Part shown: piece by piece, positions 58,925-64,000 of the stretch
How the letters are laid out: each line of letters begins with the position of its first letter
Numbering within the stretch: the first letter of the stretch is position 1
Assembly: GCF_009870125.1 (NCBI RefSeq)
Contig: NC_046683.1
Location: 56,993,869 to 57,057,868 of the forward strand
DNA from: Drosophila pseudoobscura
Lineage: Eukaryota > Arthropoda > Insecta > Diptera > Drosophilidae
Reading direction: 5' to 3'
Length of the DNA stretch: 64,000 nt
The notes under the pieces: generated by a model
Database searches by the model: none
What the model saw: only the letters and a program-made list of their open reading frames with translations
Told to the model about the DNA's origin: nothing
Position numbers and translations under genes: made by a program

Positions 58925-61900
58925 AGGCAGAACCGATTGAACAATTTGCCAATTTGCACTCTCCAATTTGCACTCTTCCAATTTGATTGCACTTTGATTT
59001 TCATTCGGATCTAGCGAGTATTCACATTTTTTGTGGCACCGCACAGGCGCCTCAGCCTCAGCCTCAGCCACAGCCACTAAATTTATGCATAAACTCGCAC
59101 ACAAAAAAAAACAAGAAATAAAATCTGAAATATTTGCTGTTTTTCAGATTTTGTGGAATTCTCGCGCAAATTCTTAGGAAATCGCGTAAAAGCGTTAACC
59201 GCAAAGAAATCAAATGAACAAAATTAAGAAACCGAGGCAAATACACTGCAAGAAATCACCAAAAGTGCGGGTAAGTAAATCAATCTATAAAATTATATAT
59301 TCTCATGCTCTGAGTCTCCTTAAAAACATTAATCCAAGGCCTTCACTTAATTTAAACATCTTTTTTCATCCCTAAACCATATTTCGTTACAATCGAATTA
59401 CTGGAAATTGTTTCTTCCAATTTGTATATCTCTATCCTCTACCCTCTCCACACTTTTTGGATAATCTTTTCCTTTCTATAGAGTATACGTACGTCTACTT
59501 ACCTTTTGGCTTGTCTTCACTTTTTGTGTGGTTTATTCTGCTTTATTTTATTTTATTTTATTGAAATTTTCTTGTTATTTCGCGGTGGACTTTAGACATC
59601 TCAAAACAACAACCAAATGTGACGCATTTGTTGCTTATTTGCTGCGGAATTTTGTGGTTCCTTATTTTTGTTTTTTTTTTGTTTTTGTGTTTGTTTTTGG
59701 TTTTTTTTTTGTTGCTCGATTCGATTGTTTTTCTTTTTTGTTCGATGTGTCAATGAACGCGTTTGCTCACGTTTTCTTGTGGCTTCGTTCTTTCATGGGT
59801 TTCCCTCGATTTGGATTTGTTTGGATTTTCTTTGTTGGTTTTTTCCTAAAATTTGGACACTGGCGTTGCCTGGGTTTTCCCGGTTTTCAGTTGGTTTTTT
59901 CGAACACGGGTAAATGTTTTGCTGGTGCCTTCCTGAAGAGAACTCCCGCTGCCGGACAATGTCATTTGACAACTGTCAATCCGAAAAAATTCGAAATATT
60001 GAAGAGCCTCTGGCTCGGGCTCTGGCTCTGGCTCTGCCTCTGCCTCTGGCTGCTGCTCTGTCACACGTTTCATCAATTTTTCATTTAAGTTTAAATATAA
60101 ATTAAAATTCCACTACACGTAATGCCAGCTCCCCGCCCGCCTCTGCCCCTACCTCTGCCTTTGCCTTCGGCGGGGCGCAACGAATTCTCTTTGCCTTGCA
60201 TTCCACAGACACGTCAACGACGACGGTGACGTGTCTGCTACCCCTCCCCCTCCCCCCCTGCCGCCGTGCGAATCCCCATCGATACCCCAAATATACCCCA
60301 ATGTATCTTTTGCTCTGCTCATTATCTGGCGACCGAATGCCACATCACGTACACACGAAAATCCAGCCAAGTTCTGGCCACATTTACGTGCCCCAAAGGT
60401 TCCATTGATTCTCTCGAGTTCTGTCCAGCTGTTGCCGAGGCGTTCGCAGTGGGCAGTGGGCAGGGGGAAGGGGGAAGGGGCGTGGCATATCGTTGTTAAA
60501 GTTCACTTAAAACTTTGTCATTTGTATGCGACGCTGCGGCAGTGTCTCTGGGGCATGAGAAAGGTCATGCGAGGTGCGAGGTGCGAGGCGACAGCAAGTT
60601 CGTTGTCCAAGTCTTTTGATTGAAATGATTGAATGTTTTGCCCATTACCGGAAGCACAGCCGGGCCGACAAGTGCCGATGATTGAATGCGATACGGAGGA
60701 ACGTGAAGGAAGTGCCACGGGGCCGGGGGCGGGGGGGAATGATTGAATGACTGAATGATTGCCGTGGAATATGGCTAATACTGCATGCCAGTAGGAATAG
60801 CAATGCAGAAGAGCATCCGAGATCCGATCTGAAATACGAATTGGAATCGAATTGAAAAGGGAATTGAATGTCCCATGAAAGGATCAACAGATCCAAAGAC
60901 AAATAAAAGCAAACTTCTACAGGGGATTCCCCGGAATTCTTTCATTTTTTGTAGTAGAGGAATAAATCAATTAAATAATCATTCAATAATTAAGTGGATT
61001 CGCCTGATGGTTCTATTGCCAGATGCCTGGAATACACGGCTATAAAGCCATCAAATTGTGGAACAAAAGAAGCCTCAGAAATGTTCTTGGGATTGATTTC
61101 GGCTATGAGAAATGATGACTCAATGCGGATTGTGGTGGAATGTGGGGAATACCTCAAAGATCGTCTCAAAATATATGTAAAAATCGAATTTTTTGCAGCA
61201 TCGACTTCCCCGTGACATCTGATATTCTTTTGCCTCTACACTCATCGCGATGTCTGACTAATTTCCGCTCGACAGCGAATGATTCATACATAATCTATTC
61301 AAACATTCATCAATTAATGCTTGAATTTTCCAATTGAATGGATTTTCATTTGATTTTCCACAGATACTTAATCTACCCACTCCCTTCCCAAAAGGTGTCC
61401 AAAAGAGTTGCAAAATCCATTCATTTCAATCGGTTTAAGAGTGTCGCGACGTGCCTGATTCTCATGGCAAATAAATGAACCGAATCATGGTTTGAATCGT
61501 TCATAAATTGCGTATTTCAATGGATATGTTTTTTGTTTTGTTTTGTCTTTGTGCAGAAATCGAAACGAAATCAAAGCACAAATTTTGTGCACATTTTTTG
61601 CACATTTTGCTGCTATAATTAATTGAACTTTTATGCGAATTCGAATAGGAATCGCCAATAGAAACCGAAATCGAAATCGCAGGCAAAAAGCAGAAGCAAA
61701 AACAGAAACAGAAACAGAAACAGTAGCCATAAAACAAGACAAATGGCCAGATAATTTTATTCGATTCTCGGTTCGGTGGCTCACATTTCGCATTGATAAG
61801 CAATGCGAGGAAGCGGGAGGAGGAGGAGGGGGAGGAGGAGGGGCCTGGGAGGCATCATCGTGATAAGGCGGCCAGGGGCCAGCCAGTCGAGGCCGCACAT

Positions 61901-64000
61901 TGAGAAAATGCTTCCTGTAATGCCACCACCGCCGCCGCCTGACATTGAACCAAAGCACTGTACTTAGACTCGTAATACACCGAACACTCCCCCCCCACTA
62001 CCCCCTCCCCCATGCTCCATGCCCCACACTCGTGGAATGGGACTCTAAAAATCTAGGTAATTGTGTCTGCCGCTCATAATGCTCCGAAAATTATTGTCTG
62101 TTTCGTCTGGAAATGTGTGAGTAATGGAAAATAGAATATAGAAAATGCTCGCACACAACTCTGATTGATTTAGAGATCATTTTTCATACTTCCTTCTGAA
62201 AGTTAAGTACTGGAGTGGAACTCTTGATGTACAAAAAAGATGGAAAACAAACATTTCACCCAAAAGGGGTTCATCGGGCTTTAGTTTTTTAATAAAGATA
62301 GCAACAAACTTGTGGTCGAAAGTACTCTAAAGCCTTTAATTTATTTTTAAAGAGAACCAATGTAGATTTCTAATGAGCATTTCAAAAATAAATTATCTCA
62401 ATTGGTTTTTTGTAAATTGAATTAAGTGCTCTACAACCTCAGATTTTCCCATTTCCCACTGAGTTGTCGTTTTAGAGAGACTTTGAGGAAAAACTTGTAT
62501 CAAGAATTGTTTTTCTTATAGAAGAAAATCATAAAAGCCTATAAAAATACCCAAATAAAAATCGAAAAATCGATTAAAGTTAATAAAATGATTAAACTTG
62601 GTTAAACTTTTTCAGTTTCAATAAATTTCGAATATAATATCAGGACAAAAGTATATAGCAATGGGTGTAATGGAAGACCCTCGAGGAATATCAGTTTCAG
62701 AATTTCAGTAATACAAAATCTGTGAAAAATAGCAGGGCTTGCCGATTGATTATCCTTCAAGAAGAAAAGATTATCCGAAGAAAACCATAGAGAAGATTCC
62801 ATGGACAAGGAGTAAAGTCCGGGTTCGGGTGTTCTATCTATAAGCTGGAACTTCCATCTCCAAAGGCGAATGTACTATATCTAAGACTCTCCACTTACTG
62901 ATCCATCAACCATCCAAACATCAGACACAAAACGCCAAAACCAACCCCAACACTGCCTCTGCCTTTTGGCCCTTTTTTTGGGGGGGGTCACTTCCGGGTC
63001 ATGCCCTGCAGCCCAGCCCGCATCTGTGCCGCATTTTACACTTGTATAAATTTATAGTATAAATGAACTGAACTCTGGGGGCGCTCCTACGGAAGACATT
63101 AATTAGTTAATTGTTTTGTTATTGTGACAAAATACGCGCCGCACCGCACCGCGCCGCACCGCGCCGTTCGATGATTGATGGCCGTTTGATTTTTGTGGAT
63201 TTTGTGGAACTCTGGAAATTAGCCATCATTTGTTGGCCTGCCTGTCAGCAGTTGGGGCTGGAAGGGCGGGGGGTTGGGGGGGTGGGGCGATCATCAATCA
63301 TCAATCCGTCCAGGACTCTTGGATGCCACAGATTCTTTGGAATCAACCAGCAAACGGATTCCCTTGCCACTTCCTACGGAGAGTTCAATTTGTTCTTCTA
63401 AGATCTAAGATCTGCTTTGTCTTTTTTCTGCTTTGTTTGGTTTTGTGTGTATTTTTGTTCATTTAATAGCTGAAAAGTGATGCTGGCAGAAATGCTGTGT
63501 GTTCTTTTGTTGCTAATGATATGGGGGGATATATATAGCATATAGCATATATGTATATATATATAGATAGTCATGGCATCGCGCAGCATCAGGTGTATTT
63601 TTTGATTTGATTGATTCCTGTTCTATTGTCTTTTGTCTTTTGCGGGATGGGATAATCATTCAATTAAATGCCATTACAGAGTGGTTTTCGGGTTTCTTTT
63701 CCGCCTTTAAATTCGAGGGATACAAAGAGGTCACTGGGGCGATCGGTCTTTTCCTGCGGGGGGGAAAGGGGGAAACCTCTCCGATAGATTAATTTTCATT
63801 GCGCTCATTATGGTGGATTCTTTATTTTTAGAACCGTGTTTGTTTGTACTACTCTGAAAATAAATCTCAGTTCTGAGCGAACAAAGATATTTCCTATTTA
63901 TAAAAAAATGTAAAGACATAATGGCCGGCAATTAGCTGAGGTTTTGTGTGCCTCCACACTTCCGCTTTTTCGGGCTTATGGGGCCTTAAACCATATTAAC

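Larger units (their letters stand above)
57961..64000. other. Non-coding right end of the window
   Basis: No coding exon can be supported. It contains TATC (58184-58226), ACAGA (58900-58924) and AAACAG (near 61,690-61,722) microsatellites, a G-quadruplex-type tract (60451-60480) and CTCTGG repeats (60,007-60,062). A CCGCACCG-rich tract is at 63,135-63,167. Two strong donor-like sequences are present: plus strand at 59,271/59,272 (GCGG/GTAAGT) and minus strand at 59,503/59,502 (AAAAG/GTAAGT). Either may end a non-coding exon. Confidence 0.45.

Noticed and set aside
59528..60088. 186-residue plus-strand frame rich in Phe/Val
   Set aside because: Poly(T) and GTTTTT repeats generate it; no domain and no conserved-looking core.
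1..64000. tRNA, rRNA, CRISPR arrays or intact transposase genes
   Set aside because: I looked for tRNA box-like words, reverse transcriptase or transposase motifs and regular spacer arrays on both strands and saw none. The only regular arrays are simple tandem repeats without spacers.

Overview
The window is animal nuclear DNA, almost certainly from a Drosophila. Introns are mostly short (60-90 bp) with GT..AG ends. Three genes carry the fly Motif 1 core-promoter sequence or a near match, and one carries a perfect DRE. All five recognisable proteins read as orthologs of fly genes. The abundance of microsatellites and the long introns would fit a species outside the melanogaster group, for example the obscura group, but I cannot place the species from this sequence alone.

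Layout, left to right. (1) 0.8-4.2 kb, plus strand: a CCDC6-type coiled-coil protein. (2) 4.3-6.7 kb, plus strand: an SLC33A1-type acetyl-CoA transporter. (3) 8.5-6.8 kb, minus strand: eIF3e (Int6), convergent with the transporter. (4) 21.4-10.1 kb, minus strand: a fused NAD(P)H-dependent glutamate synthase. I reconstructed it as 14 coding exons giving one uninterrupted 2121-residue frame; it may have a non-coding first exon near 29.5 kb. (5) 29.97-40.48 kb, plus strand: nudC, with a 9.3 kb third intron. (6) 50.5-31.2 kb, minus strand: a 256-residue, low-complexity, single-pass membrane protein that I cannot name. Its three 3' coding exons lie inside the nudC intron, and the last two nudC exons lie inside its 18.4 kb first coding intron. 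The two genes are therefore interlocked on opposite strands. (7) About 50.6-64 kb: no convincing coding sequence. It holds tandem repeats, GA/CT and CA tracts and a few candidate splice donors, and is probably intergenic DNA and/or 5' UTR introns.

The genes are mostly housekeeping: translation initiation, ammonia assimilation (glutamate synthase partnered with glutamine synthetase), acetyl-CoA import into the secretory pathway, and dynein/Hsp90 co-chaperone function. They share no operon-like logic. A recurring feature is a degenerate dispersed repeat rich in GGTATATTT-like words. It lies directly upstream of the transporter, eIF3e and nudC, in the same orientation relative to each gene. More copies lie at about 29.0-29.3 kb and probably at the left edge of the window. 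I found no tRNA, rRNA, CRISPR array or intact transposase gene.
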